Shown here in pieces: positions 57,232 to 64,000 of a stretch of 64,000 bases of DNA. Origin of the DNA: Planctomycetales bacterium (GTDB lineage Bacteria > 4484-113); assembly GCA_030606285.1 (NCBI GenBank), contig JAUWGS010000003.1:62001-126000 (forward strand), read 5' to 3'. Position numbers and translations under genes: made by a program. Positions within the stretch are counted from its first letter, which is position 1, and every line of letters starts with the position of its first letter. Under the pieces are notes generated by a model. The model had not been told where the DNA came from and searched no databases. It worked only from the letters and a program-made list of their open reading frames with translations.

Positions 57232-58263
57232 ATGAACATGGCAATTGTATCAGTGGTTCTCCTTACTCTAACGCTGCTCGCAGTGGTTGCAGTGCTCGTC
57301 GTGTTGCTATCGGGACGCAGTGCACCAGCCCCTCAGGTCGACATCAGCGATCTGAAGGGCGAGGTGGGGCAGGTAAAGGGGGCGGCTCAGGAGCTGAGCA
57401 ATTCGATCAAATCTCTGATAGGCTCGGTGGAATCCAGCCTTCACACCGGTGAGAGTTCCGTATCCGGCAGGCTGGGCAAGGTCGCTGAAGGGCTGACGAA
57501 GGTCCTGGAGGCCGAGCAACATGTTGCGGAACTGGCAAAGGACGTTGTGAGCTTCAAAGAGCTGCTTCGTGCGCCCAAGGCGCGTGGGGGCATGGGCGAA
57601 ACGATGCTGGAAATGCTTCTGGGCAATGTCCTGTCGTCTGAGCAATGGGAAAGGCAGTACATGCTTGGCTCTGAGCGCGTGGATGCAGTTGTGAAGATGC
57701 CGGAAGGACTGGTGCCGGTGGACAGCAAGTTCCCTCTTCCCTCGTTTAATAAGCTGCTGGCTGAGGAAACCGACGAGGGAAGGCGGCGTGCCCGCAAGGA
57801 ATTCTTGCGCGACGTGAAATCGCGCATTGATGAAATACGCAGCAAGTACATCAAGCCGGAACTCGGCACCGTTGACTTCGCGCTGATGTATGTCCCGGCG
57901 GAGAACGTATATTACGAAGCGGTGAATCCCGGGCCGGAAGGGGAGAGCATCCTGGATTACTCGCTGGAGCATAAAGTTATTCCGGTTTCGCCCTCTACCT
58001 TCTACGCCTATCTGGTTGCGCTGGCGTACGGTTTCCGGGGAATGAAAGTGGCCAAGCACGCCGAGGAGATTCGAAATCAGCTTGCAGGCTTGGCAAAGGA
58101 ACTGGACGCGGCGCAGGGCGATTTCGATACGCTCGGCAAGCAGCTGGACTGGGCTCGTGAGAACTACGAGAAGACTGGACGACACTTCGCAACTTTCGCG
58201 ATGAAGCTCCAGCAATACGGGCAGCTAAGCAGCGGTGAGGGTAGGGGCGAGCTTGAGGAGTGA
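57232..58263 (+). CDS. rmuC: RmuC family DNA recombination-limiting protein
   Basis: A 343-residue protein. An N-terminal membrane helix (MNMAIVSVVLLTLTLLAVVA), a coiled-coil (QVKGAAQELSNSIKSLIGSV), then the RmuC core with GGMGETMLEMLLGNVLSSEQ, LVPVDSKFPLPSFNKLL, and FALMYVPAENVYYEAV. The family is predicted to be a nuclease-fold protein that limits DNA inversions at short repeats. GGGGAAG precedes the ATG. It is divergent from ispG. Confidence 0.88.
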   Translation: MNMAIVSVVLLTLTLLAVVAVLVVLLSGRSAPAPQVDISDLKGEVGQVKGAAQELSNSIKSLIGSVESSLHTGESSVSGRLGKVAEGLTKVLEAEQHVAELAKDVVSFKELLRAPKARGGMGETMLEMLLGNVLSSEQWERQYMLGSERVDAVVKMPEGLVPVDSKFPLPSFNKLLAEETDEGRRRARKEFLRDVKSRIDEIRSKYIKPELGTVDFALMYVPAENVYYEAVNPGPEGESILDYSLEHKVIPVSPSTFYAYLVALAYGFRGMKVAKHAEEIRNQLAGLAKELDAAQGDFDTLGKQLDWARENYEKTGRHFATFAMKLQQYGQLSSGEGRGELEE

Positions 58264-58302
58264 CATCAGACCGTGTGATGACACAAAACGCCGCCATTCT
58301 GC

Positions 58303-58308
58303 TAGAAT
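58303..58308 (+). promoter_or_regulatory. -10 box of the miniprotein gene
   Basis: TAGAAT, 33 bases before the ATG at 58342, followed by a GGGGGG ribosome-binding stretch. Confidence 0.4.
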
Positions 58309-58341
58309 GACGGGCAGCGAATTCATTCTCGGGGGGCGCAA

Positions 58342-58425
58342 ATGCCGATCTGGCAAATCGCAGTAGTCGTTGTATTGGCTATCGTTATCGTCGTGCTGGT
58401 TGTGATGCGCGGGAAGCAGAAGTAA
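58342..58425 (+). CDS. 27-residue single-helix membrane miniprotein
   Basis: A very short gene between rmuC and dcd. The protein starts MPIWQIAVVVVLAIVIVVLV and ends with RGKQK, so it has a single hydrophobic helix with a positive C-terminal end (inside). GGGGGG lies 8 bases before the ATG and a TAGAAT lies upstream. It is a plausible small membrane protein, but a non-coding origin cannot be excluded. Confidence 0.55.
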   Translation: MPIWQIAVVVVLAIVIVVLVVMRGKQK

Positions 58426-58518
58426 CCACAACTTAAGCGGGATCCACAGTACTCTCCTTGGTGGGCGGCGCTTGCCGTGGGATAACTTCGCCTACGGTGG
58501 CACTGGTGCCTTTGCATC

Positions 58519-59073
58519 ATGATCAAACCCGATAGCTGGATACGCGCGATGGCACAAAAGCACGGCATGATAGAGCCGTTTGTGCCGGAGCAGGTGCGGG
58601 ACGGAAAAGTCTCCTACGGGCTTTCCGCGTACGGATACGACTTCCGCGTGGCCGACGAGTTCCGCGTCCTTTCTGATTTCGAGCCCGGGGGCGTGATTGA
58701 TCCCAAGGACTTCGATGGCAGTGCGTTCGTTGAGGTCAAGGATACGGCCTGCGAAATCCCGCCGAACTCCTACGTTCTGGCTCGCAGCCTTGAGTACTTC
58801 CGCATCCCGCGCAGCGTGCTGGCGCTGGTCATCGGCAAGAGCACGTATGCTCGGTGCGGCATCATCCTGAACGTCACGCCGCTGGAACCGGAGTGGGAAG
58901 GCTTCATCACGATGGCGGTCGTGAACTCCGCACCAATGCCGGTGCGCATCTACGCTAACGAAGGCATCAGCCAGGTCATCTTCTTCGAGAGCGACACCCC
59001 GCCCGATGTCTCTTACGCTGACAGGAAAGGCAAGTACCAGAAGCAGACCGACATCACCCCAGCGAAGGTGTAG
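58519..59073 (+). CDS. dcd: dCTP deaminase
   Basis: A 184-residue enzyme that makes dUTP from d[38 protein letters not shown] and [15 protein letters not shown] followed by TPLEPEWEG with the catalytic Glu match Dcd. There is no Shine-Dalgarno sequence before the ATG. Confidence 0.92.
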   Translation: MIKPDSWIRAMAQKHGMIEPFVPEQVRDGKVSYGLSAYGYDFRVADEFRVLSDFEPGGVIDPKDFDGSAFVEVKDTACEIPPNSYVLARSLEYFRIPRSVLALVIGKSTYARCGIILNVTPLEPEWEGFITMAVVNSAPMPVRIYANEGISQVIFFESDTPPDVSYADRKGKYQKQTDITPAKV

Positions 59074-59153
59074 AGGCGTACTCCATGATGATGATAACGT
59101 TCTGCGTGACGCGCATGGGCTTTTCCGGCGTGTGATGTATCATCATTAGTGTC

Positions 59154-60557
59154 ATGATGAACATCAATGACATTCAAAGGCTCGCAGAACGGGGCGAATC
59201 CGAAATCCTCGAGTTTAAGAAGACCACCGGAGAGCGCGATGAGGCAGGAAAGACTCTCTGCGCGATGCTGAATAGCCAGGGAGGAAAGGTACTGATTGGC
59301 GTGTCTCCCCGAGGCAGGATTGTAGGCCAGGAGGTTTCTGAATCTACAATCAGTGATCTTGCCGTGGTATTCACTAAACTTGAGCCTTCCTACCAACCCA
59401 AGATTACGAGAATCCCCATAGAGGGAGCTAGAAAAGTGATCGTGTTGGAGGTAGAGCAGGGGCGCAATGGGCCGTATACATACGACGGTAGGGCTTACAT
59501 TCGCCAAGGCAATATGACAGTGAAGATGCCACGCGAAGAATATAAGCGCAAGCTCTTGGCTAAATCGCAAGCGGTTGAGCGTTGGGAGTCACTTCCAGCC
59601 ACGGGGATAACGATAGGCGACCTTGACCTGGATGAGATAGCTCGTACCGTTGAGGCCGGTATAAACAAAGGACGCATCACTGATCCGGGCACGAGAGAAC
59701 CGAGGGAATTGCTGAAAGGCCTTGGCTTGATCTCTAATGACAGGATTATTAGAGCTGCTATCGTGCTCTTCGGGAGGGAAGAGCAGATGCTCCCAAACTA
59801 CCCGCAGTGTCTTTTGCGACTCGCGCGATTCCGTGGGATAGACAAGACAGAGTACACTGACAACAGGCAGTACTATGGTAGCGCTTTCAATCTTCTAGTT
59901 CGGGCGGGTCGCTTTCTCCGTGATCATTTGCCGATTGCTGGGAGAGTAGTGCCCAACCTTTTCGAGCGTGAGGACGACCCACTGTATCCACCTGTTGCAT
60001 TGAGAGAGGCATTGGCGAATGCATTGGTCCACCGCGATTACACTGATCCAGGGGGGTCCGTAAGCGTTGCAGTCTATGATGACAGAGCAGAGATCGTTAA
60101 TGCAGGTGTGCTACCTGAAGGTCTGACCGTGGAAGACCTCTATCGCGAGCATGAGTCAAAACCCAGGAATCCCACGATAGCTAGTGTTTTCTACCTAAGA
60201 GGAATCATTGAGAGATGGGGCCATGGAACCTTGAGGATTGTTGAGCTTTGCCAACAAGCAGGACATCCCAAGCCGGAGTTTGAAGAAGTCGCATCCTCAT
60301 TCGGGGTACGTTTCCGCCCATCACCTTACATGTCCCCGTCAAGAATAGGACGCGAACTCACTAAGCGGCAACAAGAAATTTTAACACTTGTTGGGCGGAA
60401 GGGGAAAACTGCCCTCAGCCAGCTGCACGAGGCTTTGGGTAGGCGACCAGCGAAGAAGACCATAGCAGACGACCTCAAGTTCTTAAGGCAACTTGGCCTT
60501 GTAAGGTGCTACGGACGTGGCCGTGGTGCATTCTGGCAGCTATCTGAGCATAATTAG
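59154..60557 (+). CDS. AlbA_2/Schlafen-type ATP-binding regulator with winged helix
   Basis: A 467-residue protein. Residues 1-130 carry an AlbA_2 (Schlafen) domain: ESEILEFKKTTGERDEAGKT, LNSQGGKVLIGV, and IRQGNMTVKM. The middle has a GHKL-like ATP fold (ALREALANALVHRDYTDPGG with the N-box, DDRAEIVNAGVLPEG). The C-terminus is a winged helix (LTKRQQEILTLVGRKGKT, ADDLKFLRQLGLVRCYGRG). Homologs are regulators or defence-linked. The gene is more AT-rich than its neighbours and is followed by an 11-bp repeat array, so it may be acquired. Confidence 0.85.
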   Translation: MMNINDIQRLAERGESEILEFKKTTGERDEAGKTLCAMLNSQGGKVLIGVSPRGRIVGQEVSESTISDLAVVFTKLEPSYQPKITRIPIEGARKVIVLEVEQGRNGPYTYDGRAYIRQGNMTVKMPREEYKRKLLAKSQAVERWESLPATGITIGDLDLDEIARTVEAGINKGRITDPGTREPRELLKGLGLISNDRIIRAAIVLFGREEQMLPNYPQCLLRLARFRGIDKTEYTDNRQYYGSAFNLLVRAGRFLRDHLPIAGRVVPNLFEREDDPLYPPVALREALANALVHRDYTDPGGSVSVAVYDDRAEIVNAGVLPEGLTVEDLYREHESKPRNPTIASVFYLRGIIERWGHGTLRIVELCQQAGHPKPEFEEVASSFGVRFRPSPYMSPSRIGRELTKRQQEILTLVGRKGKTALSQLHEALGRRPAKKTIADDLKFLRQLGLVRCYGRGRGAFWQLSEHN

Positions 60558-60844
60558 GGGGTAAGCCATGAGTGAATTAAGCGCCTGGCTTGAATTACAG
60601 AACATTCGAGTAGTACTCGTTAGCCCAAGGTGCAGATTAGCCAAAATGAGCTCGTCGTTATCAAGTTATCAGTGGATTACCATCTGACTACCATCCAATT
60701 GCTATCTGGTTAACATCTAATCACCATCCAATTACCATCCAATTACCAGCTAATTATGATTATTGGGCTTGCGCAATCCGAGAGCTGGCGAAATGCGATT
60801 AAAGGCAAGAAGCTGTATGAGTAGTTGCTAAGTGTTGGCGGAAG
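60558..60844. other. AT-rich intergenic region with a repeat array
   Basis: 287 bases between the AlbA-type gene and acpS. The 11-bp array (60676-60763) is in its middle. I see no gene. Confidence 0.5.
60676..60763. repeat. Tandem array of eight degenerate 11-bp units
   Basis: Consecutive 11-mers: ATTACCATCTG, ACTACCATCCA, ATTGCTATCTG, GTTAACATCTA, ATCACCATCCA, ATTACCATCCA, ATTACCAGCTA, ATTATGATTAT. The first seven follow ATTACCATC[CT][AG]; the last is degraded. About one helical turn per unit suggests a protein-binding array. Confidence 0.8.
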
Positions 60845-61228
60845 CTAGCCCACCACCATCACCGCGACTGCAAACTCCTTCTCGTGGCTGATGGTGAGCT
60901 GGATATTTACGCGCTCTGGGTCGATGCCAACTTCGCGCATCTTCTCGCGGGCTTTCTCGCTCAGGCCGAAGTAGGGCTTGCCGCTTTCTTCGTGCTCCAC
61001 CCAGACACCGTGCCAGCCCGGCCAGACCTGGGTGGCCTTGAAAAACGCCTCCTTGGCAGCAAAGAATCCCGCAAGGCTCTGAAATGCAGCCACGCCACGG
61101 CTGCGCGCATACGCCAGTTCGCTTTCGGTAAACGCTCCTCGCGCAAGGGGGCTGTCAAGATTCTCACCGGCTTTCTGGCGGATGCGCTCGATCTTCACGA
61201 GGTCTACGCCAATGCCGTGCAACTTCAC
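60845..61228 (-). CDS. acpS: Holo-[acyl-carrier-protein] synthase
   Basis: A 127-residue phosphopantetheinyl transferase. IGVDLVKIERI with D9, LAGFFAAKEAFFKA with E60 and TISHEKEFAVAVMV are the Mg and CoA-binding motifs. It attaches 4'-phosphopantetheine to acyl carrier protein. Its start overlaps the upstream membrane-protein gene by 4 bases. Confidence 0.92.
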   Translation of the reverse strand: MKLHGIGVDLVKIERIRQKAGENLDSPLARGAFTESELAYARSRGVAAFQSLAGFFAAKEAFFKATQVWPGWHGVWVEHEESGKPYFGLSEKAREKMREVGIDPERVNIQLTISHEKEFAVAVMVVG

Positions 61229-61998
61229 TTGCCGCCCCCGGAAGCCGCTTTCTCCCTACGGCCAATCGCCTTCACGCGGAGTACTAGCGCCAAGTACAGG
61301 ATAAGGTTCCCGCCGAGGTAGCCAAGGAAATACCAGCCCAGATACGGCTGGTAAATCGTGAGCCAGATGCGCTCCTGCGCCACCTGAGGGAGTAACTGGT
61401 TCCAGTAGTACACGTCGCCCAGGCGCTCCCAGGCGGGGCTGACCAGCGAAAGCGTCACCACTGTCCACTCCGCCACGATCAGTGCCAGCAGCGCGACGAA
61501 AAACGCCCCTAATCCCTTTAATCCGCCGCGGGCTCTGGGATTGACGAGGAGGTACGCGGTCGGCACTAAGATAACAGTGAGCCAGATGAGGAATCCCCGC
61601 TGGAGGACTGTGAGGATATGGATGTACTGGAAGTAGCTAAGCAGCGCCAGATGAAGTCCGGCCACCACAAGCAGCAATAGCACAATCGCAAGGTGGAACT
61701 TGATGGCATAGCCTTTTGTATCGGTCGAGTGCCCCGCGTCCGGCTGAGGACGGCGAGACCGCGCATAGCTCTCCCAGATGAGCGCCGAGGCGAACGATGC
61801 CAGCAGCACAACTTCGACCACGAAGTTCAGGAGCGCAAGCAGGTGCTCAGTGGGCCAGCGCATCGTTGCCCGCTGGATCTCGTTGAGGTACACAACAATG
61901 AACAAGCCCGTACCGACAACGACCCACAGCAACCGGTTGCCGAACTGGCGCATAAGGATACACTCAACCGATTCTGCGAACGCAAAGAAGCCACGCAT
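61225..61998 (-). CDS. Integral membrane protein, function unknown
   Basis: A 257-residue protein with about seven hydrophobic helices (LLWVVVGTGLFIVVYL; LALLNFVVEVVLLASF; AIVLLLLVVAGLHLALL; LNEIQRATMRWP between). The ATG at 61998 is chosen because TATAAT lies 7 bases before it; the frame extends to 62115 over that promoter. It overlaps acpS by 4 bases. The family is not recognised. Confidence 0.65.
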   Translation of the reverse strand: MRGFFAFAESVECILMRQFGNRLLWVVVGTGLFIVVYLNEIQRATMRWPTEHLLALLNFVVEVVLLASFASALIWESYARSRRPQPDAGHSTDTKGYAIKFHLAIVLLLLVVAGLHLALLSYFQYIHILTVLQRGFLIWLTVILVPTAYLLVNPRARGGLKGLGAFFVALLALIVAEWTVVTLSLVSPAWERLGDVYYWNQLLPQVAQERIWLTIYQPYLGWYFLGYLGGNLILYLALVLRVKAIGRREKAASGGGK

Positions 61999-62005
61999 CT
62001 GGACT

Positions 62006-62011
62006 ATTATA
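62006..62011 (-). promoter_or_regulatory. -10 box of the membrane protein - acpS operon
   Basis: TATAAT on the minus strand, 7 bases before the ATG at 61998; a leaderless start is likely. Confidence 0.5.
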
Positions 62012-62066
62012 TCCCGGCACCCCTGCTGGCACTCAGCGTGTGCTGAATAAAGGTCGTCTCTGTTCA

Positions 62067-62095
62067 TTGACCGTATGTCTGTCCAATGATATAAT
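62067..62095 (+). promoter_or_regulatory. Strong promoter of the paired membrane-protein genes
   Basis: TTGACC (62067-62072), 17-base spacer, TATAAT (62090-62095). The ATG at 62103 is 7 bases later. This is the best sigma-70-type match in the window. Confidence 0.65.
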
Positions 62096-62102
62096 GTAAT
62101 AG

Positions 62103-62693
62103 ATGAATAGCACAATGGAGCTGGAATGGATGGGCTACCTGGGAGCGGCTATAGCGGTCCTGCTGCCGGTCTCCATATTGCTGGCGCTCATCTTTCAGTT
62201 CCGCATGAACCGCAGAACACCTCGTCCTTGGCCGGAGAACATGGAACCACCGGAGAGCGGCGTTGAACCTCTACACGCGAGGCTTGTCGACCGTCAGAGC
62301 CTGAGCGACGTCATCTATGCGGTCAACCGTATCAGGATGAACGAGAAACTCCTGAAGCGGAGATCGGGACTCCCTTGGCTGGTTCCCTACAAGACTCCGT
62401 CCAAGCCTGGCAAGCTCTGGCTGGGCCGGACCGGCCTGGTTTTCTACTACAAGCATCGTGACAGTTTCTATCGAATTGCCTACGCCGATATCACCGGCAT
62501 AGACAGCTTCCAGGGGTGGTACGACTTCAGAAAGCAGCCAGCGCTGATCGTTCACCACGAGATAGGCGAGGACCGCTTTGCCGTATTCCAGCTTGCGCCG
62601 GGAATCACCGAGCGATTCGGTAGGCTGCTTGCCGAGCGCGTTTCCAAGGGGGAAGGCGAAAAGGCATCAGCCGAGCAGGAGACTGTAGTATGA
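62103..62693 (+). CDS. Membrane-anchored PH-like-domain protein, first of a pair
   Basis: A 196-residue protein with an N-terminal membrane helix (YLGAAIAVLLPVSILLALIF) and a cytosolic beta-rich domain (KLWLGRTGLVFYYKHRDSFY, then DITGIDSFQGWYDFRKQPAL) that resembles bacterial PH-like domains. It overlaps the next gene, of like length and layout, by 4 bases, so the two may be distant paralogs acting together. The function is unknown. Confidence 0.65.
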   Translation: MNSTMELEWMGYLGAAIAVLLPVSILLALIFQFRMNRRTPRPWPENMEPPESGVEPLHARLVDRQSLSDVIYAVNRIRMNEKLLKRRSGLPWLVPYKTPSKPGKLWLGRTGLVFYYKHRDSFYRIAYADITGIDSFQGWYDFRKQPALIVHHEIGEDRFAVFQLAPGITERFGRLLAERVSKGEGEKASAEQETVV

Positions 62694-63280
62694 ATGTCGA
62701 AATCTATTCTGCCTTTCTCGTCCAGAGCACGCTCGACATCGTGCTGCCCATTATCGTTGCCGCAGTGCTGCTCCCGATAATGATCGGGCTCCTGCTGACT
62801 GTCAGGCGCGGGACGCAGTTGAGCAAGTACTCTTTGCCCGACTTCATGCCGGATGAGCAGCCGCCGGATGACCCGGTTTTCGGCAAGCGGGGCGCGTATT
62901 ACGCCGGTACGCTTTTCGCCGCGCAGAAAATGCTCGGCATGTTTCCTGTGCCCGTGGTGGGGAAGGGCTACCATATCAAAGGGAATGGTAAAGCCTGGCT
63001 GTCCGAAGAGGCGGTAATGTTGCACCGCTACTTCACGCGCAAGCCGCTAGTCATCCCTTTTGCCCTCATCCACAATGTTGACGTGCGCATTGGCTTCTTC
63101 GCTGGTAAGCGTGTCCCGGGCTATGTGCTGCACATAACCTGGGGGCGCAGCGAACTGCCTATGGTTTCAGGCATACAAGTATCCCGCAGGCGCGACCTCA
63201 GCGAGGAATGGGCGCGCGAGATCTCCCGCCGTGCTGAAGTGTGGAGGGTCAGGATCGCGACGGAGGAGTCACTGGACTAG
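62690..63280 (+). CDS. Membrane-anchored PH-like-domain protein, second of a pair
   Basis: A 196-residue protein. One membrane helix (VLPIIVAAVLLPIMIGLLL), then a beta-rich domain (GYHIKGNGKAWLSEEAVMLH, VIPFALIHNVDVRIG, YVLHITWG). Same layout as the preceding protein. Its stop shares bases with the stop of the convergent ispE (CTAG at 63277-63280). Confidence 0.65.
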   Translation: MNVEIYSAFLVQSTLDIVLPIIVAAVLLPIMIGLLLTVRRGTQLSKYSLPDFMPDEQPPDDPVFGKRGAYYAGTLFAAQKMLGMFPVPVVGKGYHIKGNGKAWLSEEAVMLHRYFTRKPLVIPFALIHNVDVRIGFFAGKRVPGYVLHITWGRSELPMVSGIQVSRRRDLSEEWAREISRRAEVWRVRIATEESLD

Positions 63281-64000
63281 CCTACGAAATCATAGACTGG
63301 CAGATGAGCTCCGTCTGCCTCCTCAGTCTTGGCAACGGCAAAGACGCAGCTCCCGCTGCCGGTGACGGAGACCAACGGGTAGCCAAAGGAAGTGAGCGTA
63401 TCCAGCAAGTCTCCGACCTCGCTGCTAATGTCTCTGGCGATTGAGGTGAAGTCGTTGCGGGCTACTCTGAACGCTGCCTTCGGGCTACCTGTGTGCCACT
63501 CGTCCAGGAATCCCTGCGTATGATTGTAGGAGGAGTGGCTCCTGACTTTCGCATACATCGACGCTGTGGAGAATGACGCCTCTGGAACGCCCAGTACGCA
63601 GCAATACTCGCCCAAGCCGCTAAGCGCAATAGATTCCACTTGTTCGCCGAAACCACGGGCTCTGACGGGTCCATGCAACATGAAGGCTGGGACATCCGCG
63701 CCAACACGCGCCGCAAGCTCTAGCCAATCGCTGTCGCTTAGTTGGGAGAGCCGGGCAAGGCTTCCTTCTCTGTATGCATCTAGAGCTGCCATTTCCCTGA
63801 CCATTCTGAGGAATCCCGCAGCATCGCTGCTTCCGCCCCCAAGACCACTGCCTGTGGGTATTCGCTTGATGACTCGCAAGAGCATGCCGGGCAGCTCGCC
63901 ACCGGCGCGTGTGTCCAGCTCTTGGTAGGCGCGGGTTATGCTGTTTTCCCCAGGGTCAACGGACGGCCGTGCGTCCGAAGCAAGCTCGGATGAGATGTCC
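63277..64000 (-). CDS. ispE: 4-diphosphocytidyl-2-C-methyl-D-erythritol kinase, C-terminal part
   Basis: A GHMP kinase of the MEP pathway; the N-terminus lies beyond the right edge, so about 240 residues are visible. The frame stays open to the edge, with VDPGENSITRAYQEL before the ATP loop IPTGSGLGGGSSDAAGF. Residues GADVPAFMLHGPVRARGFGE and VSVTGSGSCVFAV follow. The ATG at 63885 is internal. It phosphorylates CDP-methylerythritol. Confidence 0.9.
   Translation of the reverse strand, partial: DISSELASDARPSVDPGENSITRAYQELDTRAGGELPGMLLRVIKRIPTGSGLGGGSSDAAGFLRMVREMAALDAYREGSLARLSQLSDSDWLELAARVGADVPAFMLHGPVRARGFGEQVESIALSGLGEYCCVLGVPEASFSTASMYAKVRSHSSYNHTQGFLDEWHTGSPKAAFRVARNDFTSIARDISSEVGDLLDTLTSFGYPLVSVTGSGSCVFAVAKTEEADGAHLPVYDFVG

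Noticed and set aside
60676-60763. CRISPR array
   Set aside because: The units are 11 bp, contiguous and degenerate, with no spacers and no cas genes.

Overview
The window is a gene-dense bacterial chromosome segment of moderately high GC. Signs of a diderm (Gram-negative-type) cell are a DUF3187-like outer-membrane protein, a lipoprotein with a lipobox and dockerin-like repeats, and several exported proteins. It carries four genes of the MEP isoprenoid pathway (ispD, ispF, ispG, ispE), a futalosine-pathway menaquinone gene (mqnD-like) and a DapL-like aminotransferase. No rRNA, tRNA or CRISPR array was seen. I cannot name the phylum from the sequence; gene content and unusual fusions suggest an uncultured or deeply branching lineage. 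A perfect 16-bp parS palindrome at 26224-26239 hints that the window lies in the origin-proximal part of the chromosome.

Layout. 1-2201: end of a CCA-adding/poly(A) polymerase-type enzyme, a small membrane protein and a PHP phosphoesterase. 2198-12688 (minus strand): a compact set of phage structural genes in canonical order (portal, scaffold-like, capsid, head-tail joining proteins, tail tube, two chaperone-like ORFs, very short tape-measure candidate, distal tail and hub-like proteins, fibre-like protein, holin-like protein, amidase), with no terminase, integrase or replication gene; it looks like a gene-transfer-agent-like or domesticated element. 12883-18760: signalling block (response regulator with an anti-sigma-type ATPase domain, Ser/Thr kinase, ECF sigma factor, anti-sigma factor, RseB-like protein, outer-membrane protein). 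18821-24997: phosphonate-type transporter genes, VWA protein, an AT-rich Fic gene, macro-domain protein, HtpX-like protease. 25001-38120: mostly housekeeping genes (dapL-like, trmO, S24 repressor with a divergent HTH gene, ispF-RNase HI fusion, ispD, PIN-TRAM, PASTA, rpe, CcrM-like methyltransferase, tpiA, NlpC/P60). 38262-42221: a 1319-residue repeat lipoprotein. 42595-45256: mqnD-like gene divergent from a diverged leuCD-like pair.

45304-53086 is a tightly overlapping eight-gene minus-strand operon: a CoA-ligase beta subunit fused to a two-cluster ferredoxin domain, CoA-ligase alpha, a short citryl-CoA-lyase-like protein, an HD-domain protein, LeuC-like and LeuD-like hydro-lyase subunits, an isocitrate-dehydrogenase-like enzyme and a saccharopine-dehydrogenase-family protein. 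Together they would cover the citrate arm between 2-oxoglutarate and acetyl-CoA plus oxaloacetate, in either direction. 53192-64000: sppA, a duplicated-domain secreted protein, glycosyltransferase, ispG, rmuC, a 27-residue membrane miniprotein, dcd, an AlbA/Schlafen-type regulator followed by an 11-bp tandem repeat array, acpS, membrane proteins and the 3' part of ispE.

A recurrent theme is a good -10 box 6 to 10 bases before an ATG or GTG, implying that many transcripts start at or next to the start codon (leaderless), while genes inside operons usually carry clear Shine-Dalgarno sequences and 1-11 base overlaps.
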